Positions 26,432 to 35,887 of a stretch of DNA of 64,000 nt are shown here, one piece after another. The position numbers and the translations under genes were made by a program. Positions within the stretch are counted from its first letter, which is position 1; each line of letters begins with the position of its first letter. Source of the stretch: Streptomyces sp. NP160 (lineage in GTDB: Bacteria > Actinomycetota > Actinomycetes > Actinomycetales > Quadrisphaeraceae); assembly GCF_006335115.1 (NCBI RefSeq), contig NZ_VDMJ01000010.1:1-64000 (forward strand). The letters are read 5' to 3'. The notes beneath the pieces were generated by a model. It was not told where the DNA came from. It did not search any database and saw only the letters and a program-made list of their open reading frames with translations.

Positions 26432-27885
26432 CGGGCGAGCCCGGCCAGCTCGGCGCGCCACAGGCGGACCACCTCGGCGCGGTCGGTGCCCAGGGTGGAG
26501 GCGAGGGCGGCGTCCAGGGCGGCGTCGGCGTCGGCGTCGCCCGGCTCGGTGGAGGCGGTGCGGTACAGCTGGACCACGCGGTCGTCGCCGTACCGCTGCG
26601 CGAGCGCCGTGACGGCGAGCCAGGCGCTGGAGTACGACGGGCCCACGTCGGCCGTCGTCGCGGGGTCGAAGTCGTCGGCGGTGGGCAGCTCCTGCGGGGC
26701 CCGGCCCGCGCGGACCCGTGCCGCCAGGTCAGCGGCCACGGCCTGCTCGGGCAGCCCCGTCCCGCGGTAGCCGACCCAGTCCGCGAACCCCTCCGACAGC
26801 CACAGCGGCACCGCGCGGGAGGCCCCGGACCGGGTCGCCACGTGCGTCAGCTCGTGCGTGAGCACCACCTGCTGGCCCAGCGGCGCCAGGGCGCCGAACC
26901 CGCTGGGGTTGACCACCACGTGGTCCCCGCGGGTCGCGCCGTTCCCCCCCACCAGCTCCCCGGTGGTGACCGCGGCGATCTGGTCCAGCCCGGCGTCGTC
27001 CTCGCGGCCCAGCAGCCTCGCCATCTGGTCCTGGTCGGCCGGCACCTCCACCACGGTGCTGCGGGGCCAGGAGGTCCCCCACACCTCGTCGACGGCGCGG
27101 GCCGCGGTGGTGGTCAGCTGCGCGGCGCGGTCCAGCTCGGCGCGGGCCGCCGTGCCGATCACCACCGCGCGCGGGGAGGTGACCACCTGCACGGGGGCCA
27201 GGTCCCACAGGTCCGGCACCGTCTCGCCGTCGGCGTCGTCCACCACGGCCCAGCCCTCGCCGGCGGGCACCACCGTGAGGTCCTGCTGGCGGCGCACCGG
27301 GTCCTCCCCGGCCCCCTCCACCGACCAGACCAGCGTGGTGCGCGCCACCCAGCTGCCGGCCGGCAGCTGCTGGCTCCGCTCGGCGGGCAGGGCCGGGCCG
27401 CTGCCGGTCACCTGCCAGGACCAGGTGCCCAGCGGCACCGGCTCGAGCCTGTCGAACACCGCCGCCGTCCGCTCGCGGTAGGCGTCCAGGGCCGGGCGCG
27501 CCGCGGCGGTCGCGTCCGCGTCGGGGAGGACGGCGGCCTCCCAGCCGCTCTCGTCGCGGGCCAGCAGCGCGGCCGCGCGCGCGTCCAGCAGCGCCTGCAC
27601 GGCGCGCAGGGAGGACGGCGCGCCGGCGGTGGAGTCGCCGCGGGTGGCCGCGGCCGACGGGAGGACGGGGGCGCTGGCAGGGGCGGCGACCGGGCCGGGC
27701 TCGTCGAGGAGCCGGACCGCCGCGGTCCCGAGCACGGCGGCGGCGGCCAGCGCGAGGGCCCCGCTCAGCAGGCGGGTGGCCCCCGTGCGGACGCCGGCGC
27801 GCCGGCGGGCGCGACGGACGGGGCGGTGCAGGTCGCGCCGGCGGGGCGGGGGTGGCGCGTCGGCCGCGCTGTGCCGTCCCGCCAC
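26428..27885 (-). CDS. Membrane-anchored gluzincin-like (peptidase MA) protein
   Basis: 485 residues. A basic, Pro-rich N-terminus, one membrane segment (about residues 40-60, LSGALALAAAAVLGTAAVRLL), an extracellular domain of about 200 residues, then a metallopeptidase-like domain with HELTH in VVLTHELTHVATRSG and the downstream Glu in PLWLSEGFADWVGYRG, the HExxH...E zinc arrangement. Probably a cell-surface protease or a related inactive protein; the substrate is unknown. Coupled to pimB by GTGA, so possibly linked to envelope assembly. The -10 TAGCAT lies 7 nt before the GTG. Confidence 0.78.
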   Translation of the reverse strand: MAGRHSAADAPPPPRRRDLHRPVRRARRRAGVRTGATRLLSGALALAAAAVLGTAAVRLLDEPGPVAAPASAPVLPSAAATRGDSTAGAPSSLRAVQALLDARAAALLARDESGWEAAVLPDADATAAARPALDAYRERTAAVFDRLEPVPLGTWSWQVTGSGPALPAERSQQLPAGSWVARTTLVWSVEGAGEDPVRRQQDLTVVPAGEGWAVVDDADGETVPDLWDLAPVQVVTSPRAVVIGTAARAELDRAAQLTTTAARAVDEVWGTSWPRSTVVEVPADQDQMARLLGREDDAGLDQIAAVTTGELVGGNGATRGDHVVVNPSGFGALAPLGQQVVLTHELTHVATRSGASRAVPLWLSEGFADWVGYRGTGLPEQAVAADLAARVRAGRAPQELPTADDFDPATTADVGPSYSSAWLAVTALAQRYGDDRVVQLYRTASTEPGDADADAALDAALASTLGTDRAEVVRLWRAELAGLAR

Positions 27886-27892
27886 GGCACCG

Positions 27893-27947
27893 ATGCTACG
27901 GGCGCCGGGGCCGGCGCGGGCCCGGTGTCGGTGGTGGCGCCTACCGT
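27893..27947. promoter_or_regulatory. Divergent leaderless promoters between the peptidase and exonuclease genes
   Basis: Minus strand TAGCAT (27893-27898) is 7 nt before the GTG at 27885; plus strand TACCGT (27942-27947) is 7 nt before the GTG at 27955. The 69-bp divergent gap therefore carries a predicted -10 at each edge. Confidence 0.45.
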
Positions 27948-27954
27948 CCGCCGG

Positions 27955-29688
27955 GTGGCGCTTCCCGCTCCCTCCACGCTCCCCCTCTGGGACGACGACG
28001 CGTCGTCGTCCTCCCCCGTCGCCCTCGGCGGTCTGGACCCGGACACGCCGCTGCACGAGGTGGACTTCCTCGTGCTCGACTTCGAGACCACCGGCGCCTC
28101 GGCCGCCACCTGCGCGATCACCGAGGTGGGCGCGGTGCGGGTGCGCGGCGGGGAGGTGGTGGGCGAGCTGGGCACCCTGGTCCGGCCGCCGGGACCCATC
28201 CCGCGGGAGATCACCGCGCTCACCGGCATCTCCGACGCGATGGTCGCCGGCGCCCCGACCATCGGGCAGGTGCTCGCCCCGCTGCTCGAGCTGCTGCGGG
28301 GGGCCGTGCTCGTGGCCCACAACGCCCCCTTCGACGTGTCCTTCCTGCGGGCCGCGTGCGCCGCGACGGACCGCGAGCGGCCCGCGCCCGCCGTGGTCGA
28401 CACGCTCCGCCTGGCCCGGGCGGTGCTGGCCCGCGGTGAGGTGCGCGACCACAAGCTCGGCACCCTCGCCCGGCACCTGGGGGCGCGCACCACCCCCACC
28501 CACCGCGCCCTGGACGACGCGCGGGCCACCGTCGACGTGCTGCACGCGCTGCTGGCGCGGGTGGGGTCCCTGGGCGTGACCACCCTGGGAGACCTGGCCA
28601 AGGTGGCGCCGGCCGTGCCCGAGCGGGTGCGCCGCAAGCGCACCCTGGCCGACGGGCTGCCGTCCGCGCCTGGGGTGTACCTGTTCAAGGACGCCCAGGG
28701 GCGGGTGCTCTACGTCGGCACCAGCGGGGACCTGCGCGCGCGGGTGCGCAGCTACTTCACCGCCGCCGAGCGCCGCACCCGGATGGCGGAGATGGTGCAG
28801 CTGGCCGCCTCGGTGACCCCCGTGGTGTGCGCCACGCCGCTGGAGGCGCAGGTGCGCGAGCTGCGGCTCATCGCCGAGCACGACCCCCACTACAACCGCA
28901 GGTCGCGCCGGCCGGAGCGGCTGCCGTGGGTGAAGCTCACGGCGGAGCCGTACCCGCGCCTGTCGGTGGTGCGCGAGGTCCGGGACGACGCCGCCGCGGG
29001 CGCCGCGTACCTGGGGCCGTTCTCCTCCTCGCGCTCGGCGCAGGCCGCCGTCGAGGCCGTCCAGGACGCCCTGCCCCTGCGCCGGTGCTCCGGGCGCCTG
29101 CCGCTGCGCCCGGCCGCCGGGGCGTCCGCGTGCGCCCTCCACGAGATCGGCAGGTGCGGTGCGCCCTGCACCGGGGCCCAGTCGCCGGTCGCCTACGGGG
29201 AGGTGGCGGACCTCGCCCGCGGCGCCATGGTCTCCGACCCGGCGCCCGTGCTCGCCGCGGCACGGGCCCGCCTCACCGAGCTCGCGGCGGCGCAGCGCTA
29301 TGAGGAAGCGGGCCAGGTGCGCGACAGGTCGGTGGCCTTCCTGCGCGGCGCCGCCCGCGCGCAGCGCCTGGCACCGCTCGCCGCGGCCGCCGAGGTGGTG
29401 GCCGCCCGGCGCCGGCCCGGTGGGGGCTGGGAGCTGGTGGTGGTCCGCCACGGCCGCCTCGCCGGCACCACCACCACGCCGCCCGGGGCGGACCCGCGCC
29501 CAGCGGTGCAGGCCCTGCGGGCCACGGCCGAGGAGGTGGCGCCCCCCGTGCCGCCCGAGCCCGCGTGCTCCGCGGAGGAGGCGGAGCGCGTGCTGGCCTG
29601 GCTGGAGGGGGACGGAGTGCGGCTCGTCAGCGTGGAGGGGACGTGGGCCTGCCCGGTGCGGTCGGCGCTGGGCGCGGCCCTGTCATGA
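27955..29688 (+). CDS. DEDDh exonuclease fused to UvrC-like GIY-YIG nuclease
   Basis: 577 residues. Residues about 35-200 form a DnaQ-type 3'-5' exonuclease: LVLDFETTG, HNAPFDVSFLRAA and HRALDDARAT carry the DEDDh residues. Residues about 230-320 are GIY-YIG (APGVYLFKDAQGRVLYVGTS, LRARVRSYF, LEAQVRELRLIAEHDPHYN). A UVR-like motif lies near 445-465 (LAAAQRYEEAGQVRDR). The C-terminal endonuclease half of UvrC is absent. Actinobacteria carry this fusion (Rv2191 type) beside trpD/ctaE; it probably acts in DNA repair, but its reaction is not established. GTG chosen from the leaderless -10. Confidence 0.88.
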   Translation: MALPAPSTLPLWDDDASSSSPVALGGLDPDTPLHEVDFLVLDFETTGASAATCAITEVGAVRVRGGEVVGELGTLVRPPGPIPREITALTGISDAMVAGAPTIGQVLAPLLELLRGAVLVAHNAPFDVSFLRAACAATDRERPAPAVVDTLRLARAVLARGEVRDHKLGTLARHLGARTTPTHRALDDARATVDVLHALLARVGSLGVTTLGDLAKVAPAVPERVRRKRTLADGLPSAPGVYLFKDAQGRVLYVGTSGDLRARVRSYFTAAERRTRMAEMVQLAASVTPVVCATPLEAQVRELRLIAEHDPHYNRRSRRPERLPWVKLTAEPYPRLSVVREVRDDAAAGAAYLGPFSSSRSAQAAVEAVQDALPLRRCSGRLPLRPAAGASACALHEIGRCGAPCTGAQSPVAYGEVADLARGAMVSDPAPVLAAARARLTELAAAQRYEEAGQVRDRSVAFLRGAARAQRLAPLAAAAEVVAARRRPGGGWELVVVRHGRLAGTTTTPPGADPRPAVQALRATAEEVAPPVPPEPACSAEEAERVLAWLEGDGVRLVSVEGTWACPVRSALGAALS

Positions 29689-29704
29689 GTGGTGGGATGT
29701 GACG

Positions 29705-29986
29705 GTGATCACCGCCATCGTGCACGTCGACGTCGAGGTCTCCCAGGTCCCCGAGGCGGCGTCGGCCATCGCCGACGTCGAGGGGGTCAGCGAGGTGTAC
29801 TCGGTCACCGGCGACACCGACCTCGTCGTCATGGTCCGCGTCGCGCAGCAGGAGGCGCTCGCCGACGTCATCGCCGACCGCATCGGCAAGGTGGCGGGCG
29901 TGCGCGCCACCCGGACGTACCTCGCCTTCCGCGCCTACTCCCGGCACGACCTGGAGGCGGCCTTCGCCATCGGCGCCGACGAGTAG
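29705..29986 (+). CDS. Stand-alone Lrp/AsnC ligand-binding (RAM) domain protein
   Basis: 93 residues. VITAIVHVDVEVSQVPEAAS, GVSEVYSVTGDTDLVVMVRV and IGKVAGVRATRTYLAF are the beta-alpha-beta RAM fold that binds amino acids in Lrp/AsnC regulators, without any DNA-binding domain. It may sense an amino acid and modulate a partner. It lies between the exonuclease gene and trpD; GTG at 29699 is an alternative start. Confidence 0.88.
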   Translation: MITAIVHVDVEVSQVPEAASAIADVEGVSEVYSVTGDTDLVVMVRVAQQEALADVIADRIGKVAGVRATRTYLAFRAYSRHDLEAAFAIGADE

Positions 29987-30000
29987 GCCGGCGAGCCCGG

Positions 30001-31089
30001 TCAGCTCGAGGTCGCCGCCACCCAGCGCTCGAGGACGGCGGCGGCGGCGCCGCTGTCCACGGCGGCGGCGGCCACGGCCAGCTGGCGGCGCAGGGCCTCG
30101 TGCAGGTCCCCCTCCAGGCCGTCCGCGGCTGCCAGGGCGGCCGCGGCGTTGAGCAGGACGGCGTCGCGCACCGGCCCGGTCCCCCCGCCGAGGACGCGGC
30201 GGGCGACGGCCGCGTTGTGGGGTGCGTCACCCCCGGCGAGGTCGGCGAGCGTCGACGGCGGCAGGTCGAGCGCCCGGGGGTCGACCTCCAGCTCCTCCAC
30301 GGCACCGCCGCCGACGCGCCAGGCCGAGGAGGGGCCGGAGGTGGTGAGCTCGTCCAGGCCGTCCTCCCCGCGGAAGACGAGCGCCCGCGTGCCGCGGTGC
30401 GCCAGCACGCCCGCCACGAGCGGCGCGAGCCGCGCGTCGGCCACCCCGATGGCGGCCGCGCCGGGGCGCCCGGGGTTGGTCATGGGGCCGAGGACGTTGA
30501 AGGCGGTGGGCACACCGAGCCCGCTGCGGGCCTCGGCGGCGTGGCGGAACGCGGGGTGGAACACCCGCGCGAAGGCGAACGTGATGCCGACCTCCCCGGC
30601 GACCTCCCCGACCCGCTGCGGGGGCAGGTCGAGCCGCACGCCGAGCTCCTCCAGCAGGTCGGCGGAGCCGCACTGGGAGGAGGCGGCGCGGTTGCCGTGC
30701 TTGACCACCGTGCGCCCGGCACCGGCCACCACCAGGGCGGCCATGGTGGAGATGTTGACGGTGCTGGTGCCGGTGGCCGAGCGGTCACCGCCGGTGCCGA
30801 CGACGTCGACGGCGGCCTCCCGCGGACCGGCCGCCTCGGGGAGGTGCAGCGGCACCGCGTGGGCGAGCATCTCGTCGGCCAGCCCGGTCAGCTCCGCCAC
30901 CGTCTCGCCCTTGGCGCGCAGCGCCACGAGGAACCCCGCCAGCGGAACCGCCGGGGCCTCGCCCGCCATGACCCGCGCCATGGCCCAGGCGCAGTCGTCA
31001 GCGGTGAGGTCGCGCCCGGCGACCAGGGCCGAGATCAGGGACGGCCAGGTGCGCGCACCGGAGGGTCCGAGGGCTGCCACGCCCGACAC
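30001..31089 (-). CDS. trpD: Anthranilate phosphoribosyltransferase
   Basis: 362 residues. Transfers phosphoribose from PRPP to anthranilate in tryptophan synthesis. PRPP/metal motifs are [25 protein letters not shown]-type (VVGTGGDRS and NISTMAA), [35 protein letters not shown] and the metal pair in [13 protein letters not shown]. No other trp gene lies nearby, as in other actinobacteria. GTG 31080 is an alternative start. Divergent from ctaE. Confidence 0.95.
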   Translation of the reverse strand: MSGVAALGPSGARTWPSLISALVAGRDLTADDCAWAMARVMAGEAPAVPLAGFLVALRAKGETVAELTGLADEMLAHAVPLHLPEAAGPREAAVDVVGTGGDRSATGTSTVNISTMAALVVAGAGRTVVKHGNRAASSQCGSADLLEELGVRLDLPPQRVGEVAGEVGITFAFARVFHPAFRHAAEARSGLGVPTAFNVLGPMTNPGRPGAAAIGVADARLAPLVAGVLAHRGTRALVFRGEDGLDELTTSGPSSAWRVGGGAVEELEVDPRALDLPPSTLADLAGGDAPHNAAVARRVLGGGTGPVRDAVLLNAAAALAAADGLEGDLHEALRRQLAVAAAAVDSGAAAAVLERWVAATSS

Positions 31090-31215
31090 CCTGCCAGGTG
31101 GGGACGGCGATCCGGCAGCCCGGGCCCAGCCGCCGCACAGGCGCGGGTGGTGTGATCGTGACCGCATCGTGTCCGCGCGGCGGGTCCCGGACGTCGCACC
31201 CCGGGGACCGGACGC

Positions 31216-31221
31216 CATAAT
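31216..31221 (+). promoter_or_regulatory. -10 element of ctaE-qcrCAB
   Basis: CATAAT, five of six matches to TATAAT, followed by 6 nt and the ctaE GTG at 31228. It predicts a leaderless mRNA for the first gene of the respiratory operon. Confidence 0.5.
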
Positions 31222-31227
31222 GGCGCC

Positions 31228-31860
31228 GTGTCGAGCACAGCAGCCCTGCCGCACGCTCCGGCGGCCGTCAACCGGCCAGACCCCGTGTCGGTCGGCACCA
31301 TCGTCTGGCTCTCCAGCGAGCTCATGTTCTTCGCCGGGCTCTTCGCGATGTACTTCACGGTGCGCGCGGTCGTCCCGGAGCTCTGGCAGACCGAGCCCCA
31401 GCTGTTCAACATGCCGTTCGCGATCACCAACACGACGATCCTCGTGCTGAGCTCGCTGACCTGCCAGTTCGGGGTGTTCGCCGCCGAGCGCTACCAGAAG
31501 GCCCGCACCGGGTCGCTGCTGCAGGTCAACCGCTGGGGCATGCGCGAGTGGTACGTGCTGACCTACCTCATGGGCGCCTTCTTCGTGTCCGGCCAGGTCT
31601 TCGAGTACGCCGAGCTGGTGCACGAGGGGCTCACCATCGCCTCCACGCCGTACGGCTCGGTCTTCTACCTCGCCACCGGCTTCCACGGCCTCCACGTGAC
31701 CGCCGGGCTGCTGGCGTTCCTGCTGGTCATCGGCCGCAGCTTCGCGGCGCGCCGGTTCGGCCACCAGGAGGCCACCAGCGCCGTCGTCACCAGCTACTAC
31801 TGGCACTTCGTCGACGTGGTGTGGATCGGGCTGTTCTTCATCATCTACATCCTCCGGTGA
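31228..31860 (+). CDS. ctaE: Cytochrome c oxidase subunit III
   Basis: 210 residues, about five membrane helices, typical of the short actinobacterial subunit III. Conserved [44 protein letters not shown] and [21 protein letters not shown]. First gene of ctaE-qcrC-qcrA-qcrB, which encodes parts of the bc1-aa3 supercomplex; the remaining oxidase subunits are encoded convergently at 36-39 kb. Confidence 0.96.
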   Translation: MSSTAALPHAPAAVNRPDPVSVGTIVWLSSELMFFAGLFAMYFTVRAVVPELWQTEPQLFNMPFAITNTTILVLSSLTCQFGVFAAERYQKARTGSLLQVNRWGMREWYVLTYLMGAFFVSGQVFEYAELVHEGLTIASTPYGSVFYLATGFHGLHVTAGLLAFLLVIGRSFAARRFGHQEATSAVVTSYYWHFVDVVWIGLFFIIYILR

Positions 31861-31942
31861 GCGCGATGACCTCCCGCGTGAGCCTCGTCACGTCCCCGGC
31901 GCGCCCTGTCGCGCTCCACCCCGCAACGTTGAGGATGTCTTC

Positions 31943-32740
31943 GTGAAGGCTGTGAAGGCTCGCGGCGCCCGCCGCCGCCACCCCCTCGGTGGTGTGGTCG
32001 TGATGCTGCTGGCGCTGCTCGTCGTGGGCGGCGCCTACTCGGTGCTCACACCGTCCACGGCGTCGGCCGCCGGGGCCAGCACCGAGGACGTCCAGGCGGG
32101 CCGCGAGCTCTTCCTGGCCAACTGCTCCAACTGCCACGGCCTGCAGGCCCAGGGCACGGGCGAGGGCCCGACCCTGATCGGCGTCGGCGCCGCCTCGGTC
32201 GACTTCCAGGTGGGCACCGGCCGCATGCCGCTGTCGGCCAACCTGCCGCAGGCCATCGAGAAGCCGGTGCAGTTCTCCGACGAGCAGATCGCCCAGATGT
32301 CCGCCTACGTCGCCTCGCTGGCGCCGGGCCCGGCCATCCCCGCCGAGGAGTTCCAGTCCTACACGGACGACCCCGAGCGCATCTCCAAGGGCAACGAGCT
32401 CTTCCGCACCAACTGCGCGATGTGCCACAACGTCGTGGGCGCCGGCGGCGCCCTGACCCGCGGCAAGTGGGCCCCGAACCTGCAGGACGTCTCGGCCAAG
32501 CACGTCTACGAGGCGATGCTCACCGGCCCCCAGTCGATGCCCGTCTTCAACGACGCGAACATCACCCCGGAGGAGAAGCAGGACATCGCCAGCTACCTGC
32601 ACTTCGCGGGCACCGAGCCGTCGCCGGGCGGCCTCACGCTCGGCTCGCTGGGCCCGGTCTCCGAGGGCCTGTTCGTCTGGGTCGCCGGCATCGCGGCCCT
32701 CATCGGCTGCGCCGTCTGGCTCGGGGCGAGGGCCTCGTGA
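31943..32740 (+). CDS. qcrC: Diheme cytochrome c subunit of the bc1 complex
   Basis: 265 residues. N-terminal membrane helix/signal (VVVMLLALLVVGGAYSVLT), two c-type heme sites CSNCH (Cys61, Cys64, His65) and CAMCH (Cys158, Cys161, His162), and a C-terminal anchor helix. Diheme QcrC passes electrons directly to the oxidase in actinobacteria, replacing soluble cytochrome c. GTG start with GAGG about 8 nt upstream. Confidence 0.96.
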   Translation: MKAVKARGARRRHPLGGVVVMLLALLVVGGAYSVLTPSTASAAGASTEDVQAGRELFLANCSNCHGLQAQGTGEGPTLIGVGAASVDFQVGTGRMPLSANLPQAIEKPVQFSDEQIAQMSAYVASLAPGPAIPAEEFQSYTDDPERISKGNELFRTNCAMCHNVVGAGGALTRGKWAPNLQDVSAKHVYEAMLTGPQSMPVFNDANITPEEKQDIASYLHFAGTEPSPGGLTLGSLGPVSEGLFVWVAGIAALIGCAVWLGARAS

Positions 32741-32801
32741 CCCGCGCGACGCTCGTGAGCCGGTCTTCCACCACCAGCACCGACACCCGGGAGGACCGGC
32801 C

Positions 32802-33872
32802 GTGAAGGACTCCCCCACCACGGGGCACAAGGACGCCGGCCCCAGCCACGGCGGGCCCGGCACCGACCTGGCGGCGCCCGAGGGCCAGGCCCTCGAGAAC
32901 CGCTTCGCGAACCCGGGCCTGCCGGCCCACCGGTTCCGCACCACCGACACCGACCCGAAGGCCGCGAAGAACGCGGAGCGGCAGGTCTCGACGATCTTCC
33001 TGCTCTCGGCCGTCGGCACGATCGTGTTCATGGTGGGCTACTTCGCGCTGCCCATCGACGACGACAAGAGCTTCGGCCGCCTCCAGCTGTCGACGCTCGT
33101 GCTGGGCCTCGGCCTGGGCTTCGCGATCTTCTGCATCGGCATCGGCCTGGTCCACTGGGCCAAGACGCTCATGCCCGACCACGAGCAGGTCGAGCTCCGC
33201 CACGACATCCGCGGCACCGACGAGGAGCGGCGCGACGCGTCGAACATCATCCTCGACGGCGTCGAGGAGAGCGGCGTCATGCGCCGCACCGTCATCCGCA
33301 ACTCCCTCATCGCCGCGCTCGGCATCCTGCCGATCCCCGCGGTCGTGCTCTTCCGCGACCTCGGCCCGCTGCCCGGCACGGTGCTGCGCGAGTCGCTGTG
33401 GGAGGAGGGCGTCCGCCTCACGCGCGACCCCGACGGCACGCCGATCCGCGCGGCCGACGTCACCTTCGGCTCGGTCTTCCACGTCATCCCCGACGGGCTC
33501 GCCGAGTCCTCCCACCCCATCGAGGAGAAGGCCAAGGCCGCGGTCCTCCTCATCAGGATCCAGCCGGAGGAGGTCCAGCCGGACGCCGAGCGCGAGGGCT
33601 GGGACTACGGCGGCATCTACGCGTACTCCAAGATCTGCACCCACGTCGGCTGCCCCGTGGCGCTCTACGAGCAGCAGACGCACCACCTTCTCTGCCCGTG
33701 CCACCAGTCGACCTTCGACCTGACGCAGCACTGCAAGGTGATCTTCGGCCCGGCCAAGCGGCCGCTGCCGCAACTTCCGATCACGGTGGACAGCGAGGGG
33801 TACCTGGTCGCCAGCGCTGGCTTCCCGTACCCGCCCGGTCCGAGCTACTGGGAGCGAGGTGGATCAGAGTGA
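32802..33872 (+). CDS. qcrA: Rieske iron-sulfur subunit of the bc1 complex
   Basis: 356 residues. Long N-terminal part with three predicted membrane helices as in actinobacterial QcrA (FLLSAVGTIVFMVGYFALP, LVLGLGLGFAIFCIGIGLVHW, NSLIAALGILPIPAVVLF). The C-terminal Rieske domain has CTHVGC (Cys279, His281) and CPCHQS (Cys298, His301) as 2Fe-2S ligands. GTG start behind GGGAGGA. Ends in a GTGA overlap with qcrB. Confidence 0.97.
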   Translation: MKDSPTTGHKDAGPSHGGPGTDLAAPEGQALENRFANPGLPAHRFRTTDTDPKAAKNAERQVSTIFLLSAVGTIVFMVGYFALPIDDDKSFGRLQLSTLVLGLGLGFAIFCIGIGLVHWAKTLMPDHEQVELRHDIRGTDEERRDASNIILDGVEESGVMRRTVIRNSLIAALGILPIPAVVLFRDLGPLPGTVLRESLWEEGVRLTRDPDGTPIRAADVTFGSVFHVIPDGLAESSHPIEEKAKAAVLLIRIQPEEVQPDAEREGWDYGGIYAYSKICTHVGCPVALYEQQTHHLLCPCHQSTFDLTQHCKVIFGPAKRPLPQLPITVDSEGYLVASAGFPYPPGPSYWERGGSE

Positions 33873-35551
33873 GCTCGATCCTCACGGACAAGAGGACGGC
33901 GACGGTCGCCGGGTACCTCGACGACCGCGTCGGCGCCTCGAAGATCGTCAAGACCTTCGCGCGCAAGATCTTCCCGGACCACTGGTCCTTCATGCTGGGC
34001 GAGGTCTGCCTCTACACGTTCGTCGTCCTGCTGGTCTCGGGGACGTTCCTGACGTTCTGGTACGACCCGAGCATGTCCCTGACCACCTACGAGGGCAGCT
34101 ACGCCCCGCTGGTCGGGCAGACCGTGTCCCGCGCCTACGAGTCGACGCTGCACCTGAGCTTCGACATCCGCGGCGGCCTGCTCATGCGGCAGATCCACCA
34201 CTGGGCGGCGCTGCTGTTCGTGGCCGGGATCCTGGCGCACATGGCCCGCGTCTTCGTGACCGGAGCCTTCCGCAAGCCCCGTGAGCTGAACTGGCTGGTC
34301 GGCGTCGCCCTGGCGATCCTGGCCCTGGCCGCCGGCTTCACCGGCTACTCGCTCCCCGACGACCTGCTCTCCGGCAACGGCCTGCGGATCATCTCGGGCG
34401 TCATCCAGGCCATCCCGGTGGTCGGCACGTACCTGGCGTTCTTCATCTTCGGCGGGGAGTTCCCCGGCGAGATGATCATCCCCCGGCTGTTCATCCTCCA
34501 CGTGATGCTCATCCCGGCGGCGCTGCTGGCCCTGATCGGCATCCACCTCGGGCTGCTCGTGCTGCACAAGCACATGCAGTTCCCCGGCCCCGGCCGCACC
34601 AACACCAACGTGGTCGGCTACCCGGTGCTGCCGGTGTACGCCGCGAAGGCCGGTGGCTTCTTCTTCATCGTCTTCGGCGTCGTGGTGATCATGGCCGCCA
34701 CAGTGACCATCAACCCGATCTGGAACTACGGGCCCTACGACCCGTCGCCGATCGGCGCCGGCACGCAGCCGGACTGGTACATCCTCTTCGTCGACGGCGC
34801 GCTGCGGCTCATGCCCGGCTGGCTCGGGCCCATCCCGACGGAGTTCTCGACCTTCGGGTACGTGTGGTCGCTCAACATCCTGCTGCCGGGTGCCGTGGTG
34901 CCGGGCCTCATGATCATGGCGCTCATCGCCTACCCGTGGATCGAACAGTGGCTGACCGGTGACACCCGCGAGCACCACCTGCTCGACCGTCCCCGCAACA
35001 AGCCCACCCGCACCGGCCTGGGCGTCGCTGCCCTGGTCTTCTACGTGGTCATGGCTCTCGCGGCCACCAACGACCTCGTGGCGACGCACTTCCACATCTC
35101 CATCAACGACATGACGTACGTGCTCCGCGCGCTGTTCTTCGTCGGTCCGCCGATCGCCTTCTGGGTGACCAAGCGGATCTGCCTGGGCCTGCAGCGCCGC
35201 GACCGGGAGCTCGCGCTCCACGGCCGCGAGACGGGGCGCATCGTGCGTACCGCTGACGGTGAGTACTTCGAGGTGCACGAGCCCCTCGACGTCTACGAGC
35301 GGTGGAACCTGGTCCAGCACGAGGACGACCTCCTGGTGCCGCTCCCCCAGGGCAAGGCCTCCGGCCTGGACAAGGTGCGGGCACGCTTGTCGGCCTTCTT
35401 CTTCGAGGACCACGTCGCCGCTGTCACCCCCGCTGAGCTCGAGGCCGCCCACGGCCACGACGAGGGGCACGGCCAGGCGATCGAAGGTGACACCGACCCG
35501 CACGCCGTCGGCGCCGTCGGTCGAGGCGCGGAGACGAGCCATGGCCACTGA
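33869..35551 (+). CDS. qcrB: Cytochrome b subunit of the bc1 complex
   Basis: 560 residues, b-type cytochrome with about eight or nine helices. Heme-binding and quinol-site features include GGLLMRQIHHWAALLFVAGILAHM, GYSLPDDLLSGNGLRI, LHVMLIPAALLALIGIHLGLLVLHKH and NPIWNYGPYDPSPIGAGTQPDWY. A C-terminal extension of about 110 residues, rich in His/Asp/Glu, is common in actinobacteria. Last gene of the operon, followed by a 19-bp hairpin. Confidence 0.97.
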   Translation: MSSILTDKRTATVAGYLDDRVGASKIVKTFARKIFPDHWSFMLGEVCLYTFVVLLVSGTFLTFWYDPSMSLTTYEGSYAPLVGQTVSRAYESTLHLSFDIRGGLLMRQIHHWAALLFVAGILAHMARVFVTGAFRKPRELNWLVGVALAILALAAGFTGYSLPDDLLSGNGLRIISGVIQAIPVVGTYLAFFIFGGEFPGEMIIPRLFILHVMLIPAALLALIGIHLGLLVLHKHMQFPGPGRTNTNVVGYPVLPVYAAKAGGFFFIVFGVVVIMAATVTINPIWNYGPYDPSPIGAGTQPDWYILFVDGALRLMPGWLGPIPTEFSTFGYVWSLNILLPGAVVPGLMIMALIAYPWIEQWLTGDTREHHLLDRPRNKPTRTGLGVAALVFYVVMALAATNDLVATHFHISINDMTYVLRALFFVGPPIAFWVTKRICLGLQRRDRELALHGRETGRIVRTADGEYFEVHEPLDVYERWNLVQHEDDLLVPLPQGKASGLDKVRARLSAFFFEDHVAAVTPAELEAAHGHDEGHGQAIEGDTDPHAVGAVGRGAETSHGH

Positions 35552-35578
35552 GGTGCCTGCGCGTCGCTGACGCCGTCC

Positions 35579-35620
35579 CGCGAGGGGCGGGTCCCGGAAC
35601 ACCGGGACCCGCCCCTCGCG
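35579..35620 (+). terminator. Hairpin downstream of qcrB
   Basis: Perfect 19-bp stem (35579-35597 with 35602-35620) around the loop AACA, 28 bp after the qcrB stop. No T-tract follows, as is common in high-GC actinobacterial terminators; it may act partly as an mRNA 3'-end barrier. Confidence 0.75.
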
Positions 35621-35784
35621 GCGTCTGGGCCCCTTCGCGCCCTCCGCAGCGCGTGCCAACCCCCGGCGTCCGGCTGCGACTGGAGGGGGGCCGGCCCAGC
35701 TCGGCCGCCGCGAGCCGGGAGAGGGTCCTCGACGCGCGTGCTCGGCCGCGAGTCCTGACCACCCCCGGCTCTAGACGCAGCCGA

Positions 35785-35829
35785 GCGCCTGGCTGCGGTC
35801 CAGCAGCCCCCAGGACCGCAACCAGGCGC
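35785..35829. repeat. 17-bp inverted repeat in the intergenic stretch
   Basis: Arms 35785-35801 and 35813-35829 match at 16 of 17 positions with an 11-nt loop. No flanking gene end explains it. Confidence 0.65.
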
Positions 35830-35887
35830 CCGGCTGCGGTGGCGAAGGCGTCCCAGCTCGGCCGATGCGCACCTCGTCGGCAGCTCT

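Noticed and set aside
31090-31227. The 138-bp trpD-ctaE gap searched for a trp leader peptide or attenuator.
   Set aside because: No Trp-codon run or competing hairpins were seen; only the ctaE -10 was found.
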